The translations under genes were made by a program, and so were the position numbers. The notes beneath the pieces were generated by a model, which did no database searches, was not told the origin of the DNA, and saw nothing but the letters and a program-made list of their open reading frames with translations. Of a DNA stretch of 43,020 bases, positions 30,085-38,700 are shown in pieces. Within the stretch, counting starts at the first letter, position 1, and every line of letters starts with the position of its first letter. The DNA is from a virus. The stretch covers positions 1 to 43,020 of IMG/VR virus record IMGVR_UViG_3300033148_001190. One strand, given 5' to 3'.

Positions 30085-31596
30085 TCATCTCCTACCTGCA
30101 AGTATGTAAATCATCACTACAGATACAAGATTAAAGTTCCCTTGTAACAGTAGTGCATGATTAACAGCAGTATTACGAAATACATAGTTTCTAATATTAG
30201 TGTCAGCATAGGCTTCTATACCTATGACATCTCTGGTATTCTTACCATCAAGTGAAGCGCGAGAAGTAATAGAGAAGTTAGCGCCGTCGGGTACATTCTC
30301 TACCTCAGTCTCCAGTAAGGTAATAGTTCTACCTCTGGTATACTGCAGCTTACCTAGAATAACTACGCCATCCTCAGCCCCAGCTACAGAGAAATCTAAC
30401 ACTTTAACTTCTCCGTGAGATAGGAGAAAGGCTATAGACTCCTTAGCTACTTCAGCCTGCTCTCCGATGTATTCGAAGCAGTCAGTATGAGTTATCTTTA
30501 ACTTCCCTATACGGCCAAGAGCTATATCATAGATGAAGGCATGAGTGAACTCAGTAACTCCATAGCTAATAATAAGGTAACGAGATGCTACGAATTTAAT
30601 CTTCTTCTTAAGAGAAGCTACATTCACAGTAGTGAGTAGGCCAGTAGTCTCATCAAAATCTTCGAACCTCTTACCTGCTAAAAAGTCAGTAACCTCAGGA
30701 AGGATAGCCTCTGCCTTAGTAGTAGTTACAACCTGCAACCCAGCCTTAGAGTATATGAATTGAGATGCAGAGTTATTCTCATATGCTACAAAGTCCAGAG
30801 AGATACCTCCCTTAGACTCTGCAATCTCTCTCAATTTAAACGGATAGAAAGCATTACCTGTATAAGTAACTCCTACAGCATTAGCGTCAGAATAGATAAT
30901 GAAGCCGGTAGGATTAGGTAATGCAAATAGAACAGGCCCACGGATATCTGAGATATTACCGCCGCCTGCACCTGTAATAGTAGAAGGAGTGAAATCTGTA
31001 GGGTCTATATTACTACTCCAAGCTAAAGCATTCTTGGTATAAGCAATAAGATAGCCAGAAGAGGATACTACACCTAACACATCAGGCATAGATACGCCAG
31101 TAAGAGGAGCTTCTACCAGCGTATCGGTAGCTTCCTCGTAAATAAATGCGGACACACCGCGATAGAATATATAACTAATACCATTTACAGTACCTACAGT
31201 TAACTCCTCAGTAGAGAAGTCTACTCCACCAGTAGCAGGTACAGTTGCAGGAATAGAAAGCCAATCTGTAGTTCCTGGTTTTAATGCATATACAGCGCCA
31301 TCAGCATCCCATACCAGATGGATGCGAGCACGTTCATCTCCATAAATAGTTCTTACATCATTGAGAGGTAAGGTAGCTGGAGGTACAGATACAATAGAAC
31401 CTACTACAGAGGTATAGCCTATAGAATCTAGGCCCTCAGCAGTAGGTACAACATTATGGCAGTACTGAACAGTGGGTTTGTTATTCTTAGTAGAAATTTC
31501 CTCCTTACTAGAACCAATAACAGTCCTTCCCTGCTGCTCAGAGAGCATAGGAAAGGACTTATCCAATAGACTTATTCTGTACTGCCGTTGTGCCAT
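30085..31596 (-). CDS. Large tail protein, probable tail nozzle or hub (503 aa)
   Basis: A beta-rich 503-residue protein with repeated strand-turn patterns (RARIHLVWDADGAVYAL, VGTVNGISYIFYRG, GYLIAYTKNALAWSS) like a beta-propeller. Proteins of this size and make-up form the nozzle or tail tube of short-tailed phages (compare T7 gp12, P22 gp10), though I cannot assign one family. It lies between lysis genes and the small beta-rich genes. The ATG at 31596 has AAGGATTAAG upstream. Confidence 0.65.
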   Translation of the reverse strand: MAQRQYRISLLDKSFPMLSEQQGRTVIGSSKEEISTKNNKPTVQYCHNVVPTAEGLDSIGYTSVVGSIVSVPPATLPLNDVRTIYGDERARIHLVWDADGAVYALKPGTTDWLSIPATVPATGGVDFSTEELTVGTVNGISYIFYRGVSAFIYEEATDTLVEAPLTGVSMPDVLGVVSSSGYLIAYTKNALAWSSNIDPTDFTPSTITGAGGGNISDIRGPVLFALPNPTGFIIYSDANAVGVTYTGNAFYPFKLREIAESKGGISLDFVAYENNSASQFIYSKAGLQVVTTTKAEAILPEVTDFLAGKRFEDFDETTGLLTTVNVASLKKKIKFVASRYLIISYGVTEFTHAFIYDIALGRIGKLKITHTDCFEYIGEQAEVAKESIAFLLSHGEVKVLDFSVAGAEDGVVILGKLQYTRGRTITLLETEVENVPDGANFSITSRASLDGKNTRDVIGIEAYADTNIRNYVFRNTAVNHALLLQGNFNLVSVVMIYILAGRR

Positions 31597-31607
31597 TTAC
31601 TTAATCC

Positions 31608-32084
31608 TTACTTAGAGAACATCTTCATGATAAGAGGCTCAAGGTTCTTAACTGCGCGCTCACCAAACAGGAAACCAAGGACTAAGATATTAATAACAAT
31701 CAAAGCCAGCTCTTGCTTCTCTGAGAACTCACGAGAAGTCACAAACAACCACTGCCAATCCATAGCTAAAGTAGCAAAGCCCCAGATAGGACGCTGAGCG
31801 CCACGGGCAAAGATAATAGGTTTACCTAGCCAGCCCATAGCATTAAGGTCTTTAGCTGTACCTTCTTGCTCCGCGATACGCTTATCTAACTGAGCAGCAG
31901 TAGCTTCAAGAACTCGATTAGCTTCCTTAGTCTTCTGCTGCATCAGAGTTTCCAACTTAGCTTCGATATCAGCTTTCTGAGTAGGAGATAGGTCAGGTGG
32001 GAAGTAAGACATAACTCCCTCCTTAATCTCCTTGAATAGACCGCCACCTACGAAGTCTGTAATACCCTCTAGGATACTAGCCAT
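31608..32084 (-). CDS. Holin, GTA_holin_3TM-like (158 aa)
   Basis: A helical N-terminal 75 residues precedes a membrane domain: one hydrophobic segment about residues 98-116 (RPIWGFATLAMDW) and another at 126-141 (LALIVINILVLGFLFG), ending with GERAVKN. The RP-x-x-G pattern and Gly-Glu-Arg end resemble the 3TM holin family. Expected to form lesions in the inner membrane that release the endolysin encoded immediately upstream in the operon. The first transmembrane segment of the family is weak here. Confidence 0.7.
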   Translation of the reverse strand: MASILEGITDFVGGGLFKEIKEGVMSYFPPDLSPTQKADIEAKLETLMQQKTKEANRVLEATAAQLDKRIAEQEGTAKDLNAMGWLGKPIIFARGAQRPIWGFATLAMDWQWLFVTSREFSEKQELALIVINILVLGFLFGERAVKNLEPLIMKMFSK

Positions 32085-32087
32085 GAC

Positions 32088-32399
32088 TTAATCCTCCCTC
32101 TTAGGTTTATACTGAATGTGGATATGATCTCCTTCAAAGATCACATCATAGTGCTGACCAAGAGCAGTTCGTAGCTTAGTACAAACTGCTTCTTCCCTGC
32201 CCTCAATGTACCAGACTCTCACATCCCATGCGTTACCTGCATAGTGAGAAGAGTTAACCTTATGCTTCCCATCATTAAGAGAGGTAATAACAAGGTCAGA
32301 CTTATAGGTCTGAAGTACACTGTCAGTAATCATGATACCTAACAGGCACTCAGGAGTCAGACCTCGTGGATTTATACTATTATCTTTTAAACTTATCAC
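32088..32399 (-). CDS. Endolysin, M15-type peptidase (103 aa)
   Basis: A zinc peptidase that cuts peptidoglycan stem peptides at lysis. The motif SSHYAGNAWDVR supplies His-52 and Asp-59, and DHIHIQY supplies His-92 and His-94: the full S-x-H-x-x-G-x-A-x-D plus H-x-H set of M15A/L-alanyl-D-glutamate peptidases. No signal peptide is present, so it needs the adjacent holin. It starts at a GTG overlapping the previous stop by four bases, with GGAG upstream. At 103 residues it is a minimal catalytic domain with no cell-wall-binding domain, as is usual in Gram-negative phages. Confidence 0.85.
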   Translation of the reverse strand: MISLKDNSINPRGLTPECLLGIMITDSVLQTYKSDLVITSLNDGKHKVNSSHYAGNAWDVRVWYIEGREEAVCTKLRTALGQHYDVIFEGDHIHIQYKPKRED

Positions 32400-32695
32400 T
32401 TCAGAATCTCCTCTTGCCTAAGTACAGTCTCATGACGAGTAAGAATAGCATGCTGCTCTAATCGCCAAGATTGTACTTCTTTCTGGGTTTGCATATCCAT
32501 ACGGATATGAGTAGTAACAGCCTCAGCGATAATCTCTACCTTATCTGTCATGGCATCTACTCGTTCTCCGAGAACTAGATATCCGCCATAGAGGATAAAG
32601 GCTCCGCTAACTGCTGCACCTAAGGCTTGTTCAACAAGTCTTATTATATTCACTTTTTGTCTTCCATCCTCGGTATCAAGCATGTAGGGAGCCAT
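32396..32695 (-). CDS. Single-pass membrane protein of the lysis cassette (99 aa)
   Basis: One hydrophobic segment (about residues 22-43, LGAAVSGAFILYGGYLVLG) follows a short N-terminus. The C-terminal 50 residues are a charged helix with heptad-like hydrophobics. It overlaps the endolysin start by four bases. An antiholin or inner-membrane spanin fits the topology; no outer-membrane spanin is overlapping or adjacent, which leaves the spanin idea weak. Confidence 0.65.
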   Translation of the reverse strand: MAPYMLDTEDGRQKVNIIRLVEQALGAAVSGAFILYGGYLVLGERVDAMTDKVEIIAEAVTTHIRMDMQTQKEVQSWRLEQHAILTRHETVLRQEEILK

Positions 32696-32697
32696 GA

Positions 32698-32985
32698 CTA
32701 CAGCCCAGCCAATTCAGCACGTAAATTAGAAGCCTCGGCATCTAGCTCCGCTAACTTATCTGTATCAAACACAACAGCAGTACCTGCTGCTACTGCTCTT
32801 AGAGGACGCAGAGACTCGGTATCTATCTCCAAGAGACGCTGGGTTATCTCTTCCTTACGATTAGCAATAGCCTTATCTGCAAGAAAAATATCTACATCGG
32901 CCTGAGTAGCTAATTGTTCATCACCATATACAGGTTCTTCCCCTGAATACACAGTACCATTAGCACGTTTAAAATGCTTAACCAT
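32698..32985 (-). CDS. Small protein after the tail fibre gene, possible assembly factor (95 aa)
   Basis: I chose the ATG at 32985, eight bases after GGGAG; an ATG at 33000 is in frame but lacks a site. Residues 1-25 are beta-like (HFKRANGTVY), the rest is two long helices (residues 35-60 and 75-95). It begins right after the stop of a tail-fibre gene, as tail-fibre assembly chaperones often do, but no family signature is visible. Confidence 0.6.
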   Translation of the reverse strand: MVKHFKRANGTVYSGEEPVYGDEQLATQADVDIFLADKAIANRKEEITQRLLEIDTESLRPLRAVAAGTAVVFDTDKLAELDAEASNLRAELAGL

Positions 32986-32987
32986 GA

Positions 32988-34028
32988 TTAAAACTCCCAT
33001 CCAAGTGCATATAAAGTTCCAGGACTTACATTAATCCAGTAGTACATAGTAGTACTAAGGTTTGGCAAGTTAAACATTAATACTGATTTGTCTGTTGAAG
33101 GTAGGGTACCACTTAGGTCATTACCGCTACTTGGAAGCGACCCGTGATAGTAGGCGCCTGCGTCGCCATCACTACTGAATGAAATCCCCATATGTGACCC
33201 TCGTCCTAGAGAGCCAATAACCGAAGTCGCTGTTACAGGAAAGAAACCGGCCACAGAGATACTAGCCCACGCATCTTCCGTAACTGTCCCATTAATGATA
33301 ACTCGAATATCCATACTGACTTTGGTATTAATCTGAGTAATCTGACTGAGTGTACCTACGTTATTATTATACAGCGCACCAATGTAACCGCCATAGATAT
33401 AATCGGTAGGTTTGGTAACTCCTGCAAACGTAGTAGAAGTGGAGAATACTACAGTCTTGGTGCCATCTTCCTTAGCCAACGTCCAGACATGATACCAAGT
33501 AGAAGCTGCTTCTGAGCCTGTATCTAGACCAGCAGCACCAGCGGCAGTAATATCCACATCGACTGCTAGAGAAGTTATCTTCTTCTGATTGCCGCTAACA
33601 TCCTCTAGCATAAGAGCATCAGCAGTAACAGTAATAGCTCGAGCCGGAACTGTAACGTGATTAACAATCTTAAGATTAGTATGCTGAGCAAGTACTCCTA
33701 AGTTAGTGAGAGCCTTACTGGATAGCGTAGGGGCCTGAGCTGCAATAGCCTGAGCCATCCTCTCAGCAGTGGCAGTACGCAAGTCAGTAGAAGTACCTGC
33801 CTCTGCTTCTCCTTGCGTCATAACCACAGTAGGAATATTAGCATCATAAGCCTGTACATTAATCCCTATCTCACTATCAAGTAAGAAGTCAGTATCGGCT
33901 TTAACAGTCGCAATAATCTGCGCTATATTAAGACGCTTAGTAGACCCAGAGTCATTAATCTCCATCTCATCGGTTAGGTCTGCGTCGCCCACCTTTACGG
34001 GCATATCGCTAATCTTTATATCAGCCAT
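32988..34028 (-). CDS. Tail fibre protein (346 aa)
   Basis: The N-terminus (ISDMPVKVGDADLTDEMEI, then NDSGSTKRLNIAQI) is a common phage fibre/collar attachment pattern. A helical stalk (residues 60-110) precedes a large beta-rich C-terminal region ending in aromatic residues (YYWINVSPGTLYALGWEF), typical of a receptor-binding tip. AGAGGATTTATTAA precedes the ATG. It is the last of a group of fibre genes and is followed by a possible assembly factor. Receptor unknown. Confidence 0.75.
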   Translation of the reverse strand: MADIKISDMPVKVGDADLTDEMEINDSGSTKRLNIAQIIATVKADTDFLLDSEIGINVQAYDANIPTVVMTQGEAEAGTSTDLRTATAERMAQAIAAQAPTLSSKALTNLGVLAQHTNLKIVNHVTVPARAITVTADALMLEDVSGNQKKITSLAVDVDITAAGAAGLDTGSEAASTWYHVWTLAKEDGTKTVVFSTSTTFAGVTKPTDYIYGGYIGALYNNNVGTLSQITQINTKVSMDIRVIINGTVTEDAWASISVAGFFPVTATSVIGSLGRGSHMGISFSSDGDAGAYYHGSLPSSGNDLSGTLPSTDKSVLMFNLPNLSTTMYYWINVSPGTLYALGWEF

Positions 34029-34385
34029 TTAATAAATCCTCTTCCAAATACCATTATCTTTAACATACCCCTTTAGAGGAGTAACCCATTGACCGTCGTA
34101 TCTAACTTTAACTGTAGGCGCTACCCAAGGATTAGTGTCAGGACGAGTAACCATAAGAGTACGAGTATTACCTTCCTCCGTAACTCTTATATCTCCCTCC
34201 TCTGTAACCCTATCTCCTATAGCAAATTTAATAAGTAAGGCATAAGAAGTCAGAGTACCTTCTGCGTGTAATGCACCTATTCCGGCATTAGGAGGAGATA
34301 CAACTCGCGTATCGCCCTCCTCAGTTATTCTTGTATCCCCAATCTCCGTAATACGAAACTTGGGGGTAGGTTCAAAGATAGCCAT
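34029..34385 (-). CDS. Small fibre-associated protein with ITExGDTR repeats (118 aa)
   Basis: Four copies of an 8-residue motif (RITEIGDT, RITEEGDT, then RVTEEGDI, RVTEEGNT) occur in two pairs. The same motif opens the neighbouring repeat protein (34386-35516). The C-terminal 35 residues (VKVRYDGQWVTPLKGYVKDNGIWKRIY) form a short beta domain. It abuts both neighbours without a gap. A tail-fibre linker or connector is the likely role. Confidence 0.65.
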   Translation of the reverse strand: MAIFEPTPKFRITEIGDTRITEEGDTRVVSPPNAGIGALHAEGTLTSYALLIKFAIGDRVTEEGDIRVTEEGNTRTLMVTRPDTNPWVAPTVKVRYDGQWVTPLKGYVKDNGIWKRIY

Positions 34386-35516
34386 TTACTGCGCTCCCCA
34401 TAAATCAAAGTGACCTTCTTTGGTTATCTCTCCCTCAGCTGTTAATGTACCTACAGCTGACATAGAAGCAAAGGCTGGCATAGTTAACTCAGGTACGGCA
34501 GTTAATGTACCCTCGCCTGATACGCTAGAATAAGCTATGGCAATATGCTCAGAGGCAGTTAGCTTAGAACCAACAGCAGCCAAACTAGCTTTAGCAGTGA
34601 TACCGCTACTAGGGACAGATAGATAGCCCTCGCCAACAAGACTTGCAGACGCTGCTGCATTTATGTTAGCAAGAGCAGTTACATCACCCTCACCTACCAG
34701 ACTAGCCGCTGCTGTGATACCACTGTTAGGCACACTCAAACTACCTTCTGCACTCAGTGAACTGCTAGCGTAAGTAACTCTAAGACCAGCTGCTGCTATA
34801 CTTCCCTGCCCTGACATAGCTGCTAGGCCAAACTTACTTATGACCCCGCTACTAGATAAGCTGCTTGAACCTACGAAAGAAGCAAAACCTTTGCGATTAA
34901 CATAACCTAAGAAGGTAGCAGAGCCTTCACCTGATAGAGTAGCCGCTGCTTCTTTGCTTATAAGACCAGCTGGGGATAAAGAACCCTCTGCAGCTAAACT
35001 TATATCACCTTGCTTGGTTATCTGTCCAGCTGAAGCTAGCGTTCCGTTACCTGATAGGGTAGCGTTACCTTCTTTAGTTATCTGACCTGCAGAAGTTAAA
35101 GTACCAGCCCCTGTTAAGGTAATGTTACCAAACTTACTTACCTCAGCACTAGCAGTTACGCTACCAGTAGCAGATAAACTCACACTACCTGGCTTAGTTA
35201 TATAACCATCAGCAGTGAGAGTACTTGTACCTGTCAGATGACTGCTGCCTACCTTGCTAATAGTGCCAACAGAAGTAAGGCTCCCGCTACCAACTAGACC
35301 CGCAGCGCCTTCCTTGGTTACAGCACCGATAGCACCTACAGAACCTGTACCATCTAAGCTAGCATCGCCAGACTTAGTTACTTCGCCACTAGCAGTAAGA
35401 CTACTCGTAGCTAATAGACTGCAGAGACCGACAATATACTGCTCAGTAATACGAGCATCACCAGTCTCTGTTATTCGGCTATCACCGGTTTCTGTTATGC
35501 GAGGACCATCAGCCAT
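34386..35516 (-). CDS. Tail fibre-type protein built from 20-residue repeats (376 aa)
   Basis: After three N-terminal ITETGDS/A repeats (residues 6-25), the chain is about seventeen tandem units of roughly 20 residues, each of the form S/T-L-x-G-x-G-S/T-L-x-S-x-G-x-I-T-K-x-G. Small residues and regular Gly placement suggest a beta-solenoid or extended fibre. The last residues (FDLWGAQ) break the pattern. The ATG is close to the preceding gene's stop. The shared ITETGD motif with the next gene suggests the two interact or arose by duplication. Repeat-copy changes could alter fibre length. Confidence 0.8.
   Translation of the reverse strand: MADGPRITETGDSRITETGDARITEQYIVGLCSLLATSSLTASGEVTKSGDASLDGTGSVGAIGAVTKEGAAGLVGSGSLTSVGTISKVGSSHLTGTSTLTADGYITKPGSVSLSATGSVTASAEVSKFGNITLTGAGTLTSAGQITKEGNATLSGNGTLASAGQITKQGDISLAAEGSLSPAGLISKEAAATLSGEGSATFLGYVNRKGFASFVGSSSLSSSGVISKFGLAAMSGQGSIAAAGLRVTYASSSLSAEGSLSVPNSGITAAASLVGEGDVTALANINAAASASLVGEGYLSVPSSGITAKASLAAVGSKLTASEHIAIAYSSVSGEGTLTAVPELTMPAFASMSAVGTLTAEGEITKEGHFDLWGAQ
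34405..35420 (-). repeat. 60-bp-period coding repeat tract
   Basis: The 20-residue repeats are encoded by about seventeen diverged 60-bp units. The DNA copies have drifted, so this is an old array, but it could still change copy number by recombination. Confidence 0.65.
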
Positions 35517-35521
35517 AGCAC

Positions 35522-35914
35522 TTAAGCCAGAGTAACGTCAATGTTACCAGCAGAGAAGGTAAGGGTATCTCCATCGTTCATGATACGGGCAGTAGTAAGA
35601 GCACCATGCCAGAGAGAGTTGCCTCCGGTAGAAGCATCAAAGAACGCCATATGAGTGATAGTGCCCCAGTTACCGCCACTGGCAGTAAAGGAGATTCCAC
35701 CTGAGTTCTGGGTAGTGCCTCCAGGAGTAGCAGCTGCGTCAAAACCTACCGCTTGACGAGAATAGCCATTACCTACAACTTCTGTACCGCCTCCGGCATC
35801 GTCAGTAGCGTCAACGTACAGAGCTACGTGCCAAGCAGTAGGGCGAGTAACTGCTCCGTTAGTCAGGAGCCAATCTAAAAGAAGTTTTTCTGCGTAGTCT
35901 GATACAGCAGCCAT
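35522..35914 (-). CDS. Conserved-type minor tail protein (130 aa)
   Basis: It begins MAAVSDYAEKLLLDWLLTN, followed by RPTAWHVALY and a Gly/Thr/Ser-rich beta region with ITHMAFFDASTGG and LWHGALTTAR. This pattern (short helix, then HVALY and MAFFDA strands) recurs in many phage tail/fibre-associated proteins, although I cannot give a family name. AGAGGGATATATC precedes the ATG. It is encoded between the connector region and the repeat fibre gene, so tail assembly or fibre attachment is likely. Confidence 0.65.
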   Translation of the reverse strand: MAAVSDYAEKLLLDWLLTNGAVTRPTAWHVALYVDATDDAGGGTEVVGNGYSRQAVGFDAAATPGGTTQNSGGISFTASGGNWGTITHMAFFDASTGGNSLWHGALTTARIMNDGDTLTFSAGNIDVTLA

Positions 35915-35942
35915 GATATATCCCTCTATAAATTAAGTAGAA

Positions 35943-36338
35943 TTAAATTGAAACTTGGAACCAAATATCCCCGTCTACTCCATCATCTACAGTAGGAGCT
36001 ACAGGAGATACTGTAATCTTATCGTTAATAGCCTGCAATGCAGCTTCAGCAGTAACTCCACTGACTCCTACATTACCTACTGCGTTTATAATTTCCCCTT
36101 CAATTGCAGGATCTGTTAGAGTAAAAGAGCCTTCAGAAGTTTCAGTAAACTCAATACCAGGAGTTAAGAATCTACCATCACGGTATACCTTAAGAGCGCC
36201 TGTACCTACGTAATAGACAAACTCAGTAAGCCCAAATAGCGTCTGACCTTCTACAGCACTAAGGCGTTGAACGATAGATTTAAAATCTCCATCAACCTCC
36301 CCAATAACTCGGGGTTGCCATATATTAGCTTCACCCAT
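35943..36338 (-). CDS. Tail fibre-like protein (131 aa)
   Basis: A short helical N-terminus is followed by beta-rich segments (FVYYVGTGALKVYRDG, GSFTLTDPAIEGEII) and a GVTAEAALQAINDKI helix leading to a final strand ending DGVDGDIWFQVSI. These are common in fibre or tail-adaptor proteins. AAGGAGCC lies six bases before the ATG. No enzyme motif was seen. Confidence 0.65.
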   Translation of the reverse strand: MGEANIWQPRVIGEVDGDFKSIVQRLSAVEGQTLFGLTEFVYYVGTGALKVYRDGRFLTPGIEFTETSEGSFTLTDPAIEGEIINAVGNVGVSGVTAEAALQAINDKITVSPVAPTVDDGVDGDIWFQVSI

Positions 36339-36353
36339 TATAGGCTCCTTAAA

Positions 36354-36944
36354 TTAATAACCAACATCAGAAAGAGCGGAAGTTCTTAGCAAGGCATACT
36401 GCTCAGCAGTTAGTCGCTCGAATGAAGTAGACTGCTCATCATAGCCGATAGCTTTAAATACAACTCTTGCAGCTTCAAAGATAATAGCATATGGAATCTG
36501 CTCTGCTATCCAAGAAGTATAAGCACCTTCACGTACAATAGGATTAACATAACAACCCATCAGGCCATACTGAAAATCTACAGCTGAGCGAATCTCTAAG
36601 ACTCGACCTGCTACATAGGCTACATCTGTCTTATGCACACCATAAGAGTCTAGTAACTCATCAGGAGTAAGTACAGTAAGATCATAGCCGTAAGTATCAT
36701 TTGCACTTTCCACGCGACGGAAGTATTTAAAAGCACGGAAATTGGAAATAAGACTTATATAATCCAAAGAATGCAAGAAATCTGAAGTATCAAACTCAAC
36801 TCCAGTCTCATAGATATCCTTAGAAAAGAAATCTGATTGGTGAGCTTTCAGGGTAGCGACCTTAACTGCAGACTTAGTTTCAGCAACTAGGTCTGGACGG
36901 TTAGTAAGTGTATATACTTCTGCTACTAATTCATCAAAGGTCAT
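36354..36944 (-). CDS. Head-tail connector, tail tubular protein A-like (196 aa)
   Basis: The N-terminus MTFDELVAEVYTLTNRPDLV followed by ETKSAVKVATLKAH and FFSKDIYE is typical of podovirus connector proteins that stack under the portal. The body is mixed helix and strand, with a C-terminal helix (TAEQYALLRTSALSD). Length (196) matches T7 gp11-type proteins. Its place after capsid genes and before fibre genes is right for this function. Confidence 0.75.
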   Translation of the reverse strand: MTFDELVAEVYTLTNRPDLVAETKSAVKVATLKAHQSDFFSKDIYETGVEFDTSDFLHSLDYISLISNFRAFKYFRRVESANDTYGYDLTVLTPDELLDSYGVHKTDVAYVAGRVLEIRSAVDFQYGLMGCYVNPIVREGAYTSWIAEQIPYAIIFEAARVVFKAIGYDEQSTSFERLTAEQYALLRTSALSDVGY

Positions 36945-36974
36945 GGTCGTTACTCTTAGCTCGGTGGGTTAGGA

Positions 36975-37394
36975 TTACTTAGCTTCTTCTGCTTCTTTAG
37001 CTTTAGCAGCAGCCAGACGCGCAATCAGATCTGAAGTAGGCTTAGCAGCTACAGCATCAGAAGAAACAGGGACTACCTTAGCGGCATCAGAAGTACTGGC
37101 CTCCGGAGAACCGCCTCCAGCTTCCTGCTCCGCAAGGAACTCTGCGTACATCTTCTTACGCAAAGCCGCCATTGGGTCAAGATCTGAGGAAGTTACAACT
37201 TCCCCCTTACGTACATAAGGGAAACCTGCTTTAATCTCGGCATCCAGATAGGCAATGTCATCCTCGTTATTGGTAACAAACTTGTTATCAATAAAGTGGA
37301 GAACCTTACCAGTGGTGGTTACCATCTTGTGAGATTTCATAGTAGACTGGTAAGTCTGATATTCAACCTCGTTTGTTTGGTCGGTGTTAGACAT
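36975..37394 (-). CDS. Small virion or assembly protein with Ala/Glu-rich tail (139 aa)
   Basis: I chose the ATG at 37394, with GAGG ten bases upstream, over an earlier one at 37427 that lies inside a hairpin after the capsid gene. Residues 1-70 are mixed; residues 80-139 are Ala/Glu/Lys/Ser-rich and low-complexity, ending in a charged helix (ARLAAAKAKEAEEAK). It lies between capsid and connector genes. Function is unknown; a head-completion or minor capsid role is possible. Confidence 0.65.
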   Translation of the reverse strand: MSNTDQTNEVEYQTYQSTMKSHKMVTTTGKVLHFIDNKFVTNNEDDIAYLDAEIKAGFPYVRKGEVVTSSDLDPMAALRKKMYAEFLAEQEAGGGSPEASTSDAAKVVPVSSDAVAAKPTSDLIARLAAAKAKEAEEAK

Positions 37395-37420
37395 GGCATT
37401 AAACCTCGTTATAATTAGGT

Positions 37421-37442
37421 GGGACATCCTTGTCCCTAGGGA
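37421..37442 (-). promoter_or_regulatory. Hairpin just after the capsid gene
   Basis: GGGACA (37421-37426) and TGTCCC (37431-37436) form a perfect 6-bp stem with a 4-base loop; an overlapping palindrome TCCCTAGGGA occupies 37433-37442. No T-run follows on the minus strand. It may protect the 3' end of the capsid message. Confidence 0.5.
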
Positions 37443-37444
37443 AA

Positions 37445-38668
37445 TTAACCTTGAGCGCCAGCAGTCAGGTTATGTACAATGGCGTTAGCAGGTGGGTTCT
37501 TGATAACACAGGTACACTCAGTAGTAAGAGTACCACCTACTGCATCAATCCCGTTATCCGCAGCTTGATTACCAGAGGAGTTAAACTCTTTGTTCTGAGT
37601 CTTACGACCACCGAGGTAAGCGAGACGGAAGGTAGAGAGATCTACCGCAACAGCCATCTTAGCCCAGACTGCATTGGAATTGAACAGAGGATGCTCAATG
37701 ATGCGGAACTTACCACGGGCCATGGTGAGAGTGGAGAACTGCAGACCGTAGTTAGTCTGACCATCTACCAACTGGTAGTTACCGTTAAGGCGACCGATGT
37801 TATTCAGTACGGTCTTAGCCTTACCGCCAACAAACAGGATACGCTCATTAGCAACCTTAGGGTCGGTAGCTTGATCAAAGACTGGGTCGAGAATAGTCTC
37901 AATCTGAGTGTAGTTGGTAGTAGCACCAGCGGTAGATACGTTAACCACACCACCATAGCTAGGCGGGTAATAGGTAGCGTTACCTACGATGCTGATAAGA
38001 CCGTCCATAGTACGGAAGGGCTGACCGTTACGAGTGCTAGAAGACTTCTGACCGAAGAAGAGAGCCTTCTCGATATCTGCAGCATGGAAAGCTGCGCAGT
38101 CTTGACGATTCTCAGCATCGGTAGATTCACCGGCGATAACGCTAGTAGCATCAGCGGTACCAGAGATAGCCCAGGTATTACGGAAGATCTGAGTGAGGTT
38201 AGTTACACGAACAGGAACGATGTTCTGAGCAACAGGACGTACAGAACTTTCTTCAAAGGCGTTACCTACCTGAAACAGCTCATCAGTATCTGTAGTATCT
38301 GCAGCAGTTACAGTACCTACACCACGAGTACCCTCGAAGTGAGTAGCATCGGTAATAGAATTAACGATGATGTTCTCACCAGTAGAGTTAACGCGCATAA
38401 TCATCCCAGGAAGGATGTTAGCAGTAGACGCTACGGTAAAGGTAGTAGCAGCTGCCAGAGAGACCGCCGTAGTAATCATCTCAGGGAACAGCATGGTCTT
38501 AGTAAAGAAACCGTGCTCTACCTGAACTGCAGTCTCTTCCGGTAGCATGGAAGTAAGACCAAACAGAGGGGCAGAGCCGTTAGGCATCAGGCGAGTGATC
38601 ATAGATGCAAAGGATTTTGCAGCCAGATCCTGGGTAAAGTTACCCGTGTTAAAAATTCCAGTACTCAT
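37445..38668 (-). CDS. Major capsid protein, SU10/DUF5309-like (407 aa)
   Basis: The shell subunit. The N-terminal region (FTQDLAAKSFASMITRLMPNGSAPLFGLTS) and the C-terminal TTECTCVIKNPPANAIVHNL resemble the DUF5309/SU10-type capsid family with an HK97 fold. The middle has an expected E-loop/P-domain mix (RPVAQNIVPVRVTNLTQIF; RILFVGGKAKTVLNNI). Codon use is optimised (CTG, CGT, AAC), as for an abundant protein. TAGGAGAG precedes the ATG. The scaffold gene lies upstream and a hairpin downstream. Family resemblance is by eye. Confidence 0.8.
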   Translation of the reverse strand: MSTGIFNTGNFTQDLAAKSFASMITRLMPNGSAPLFGLTSMLPEETAVQVEHGFFTKTMLFPEMITTAVSLAAATTFTVASTANILPGMIMRVNSTGENIIVNSITDATHFEGTRGVGTVTAADTTDTDELFQVGNAFEESSVRPVAQNIVPVRVTNLTQIFRNTWAISGTADATSVIAGESTDAENRQDCAAFHAADIEKALFFGQKSSSTRNGQPFRTMDGLISIVGNATYYPPSYGGVVNVSTAGATTNYTQIETILDPVFDQATDPKVANERILFVGGKAKTVLNNIGRLNGNYQLVDGQTNYGLQFSTLTMARGKFRIIEHPLFNSNAVWAKMAVAVDLSTFRLAYLGGRKTQNKEFNSSGNQAADNGIDAVGGTLTTECTCVIKNPPANAIVHNLTAGAQG

Positions 38669-38700
38669 GGAAGTGCTCTCCTAGTTAAAAAGATAAAAGA

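Noticed and set aside
37430-38545. Long open frame (371 codons) antisense to the capsid gene
   Set aside because: It is fully inside the capsid gene, its product has no motif and looks like reverse-strand Ser/Thr/Leu-rich noise; the capsid gene's codon bias explains the missing stops.
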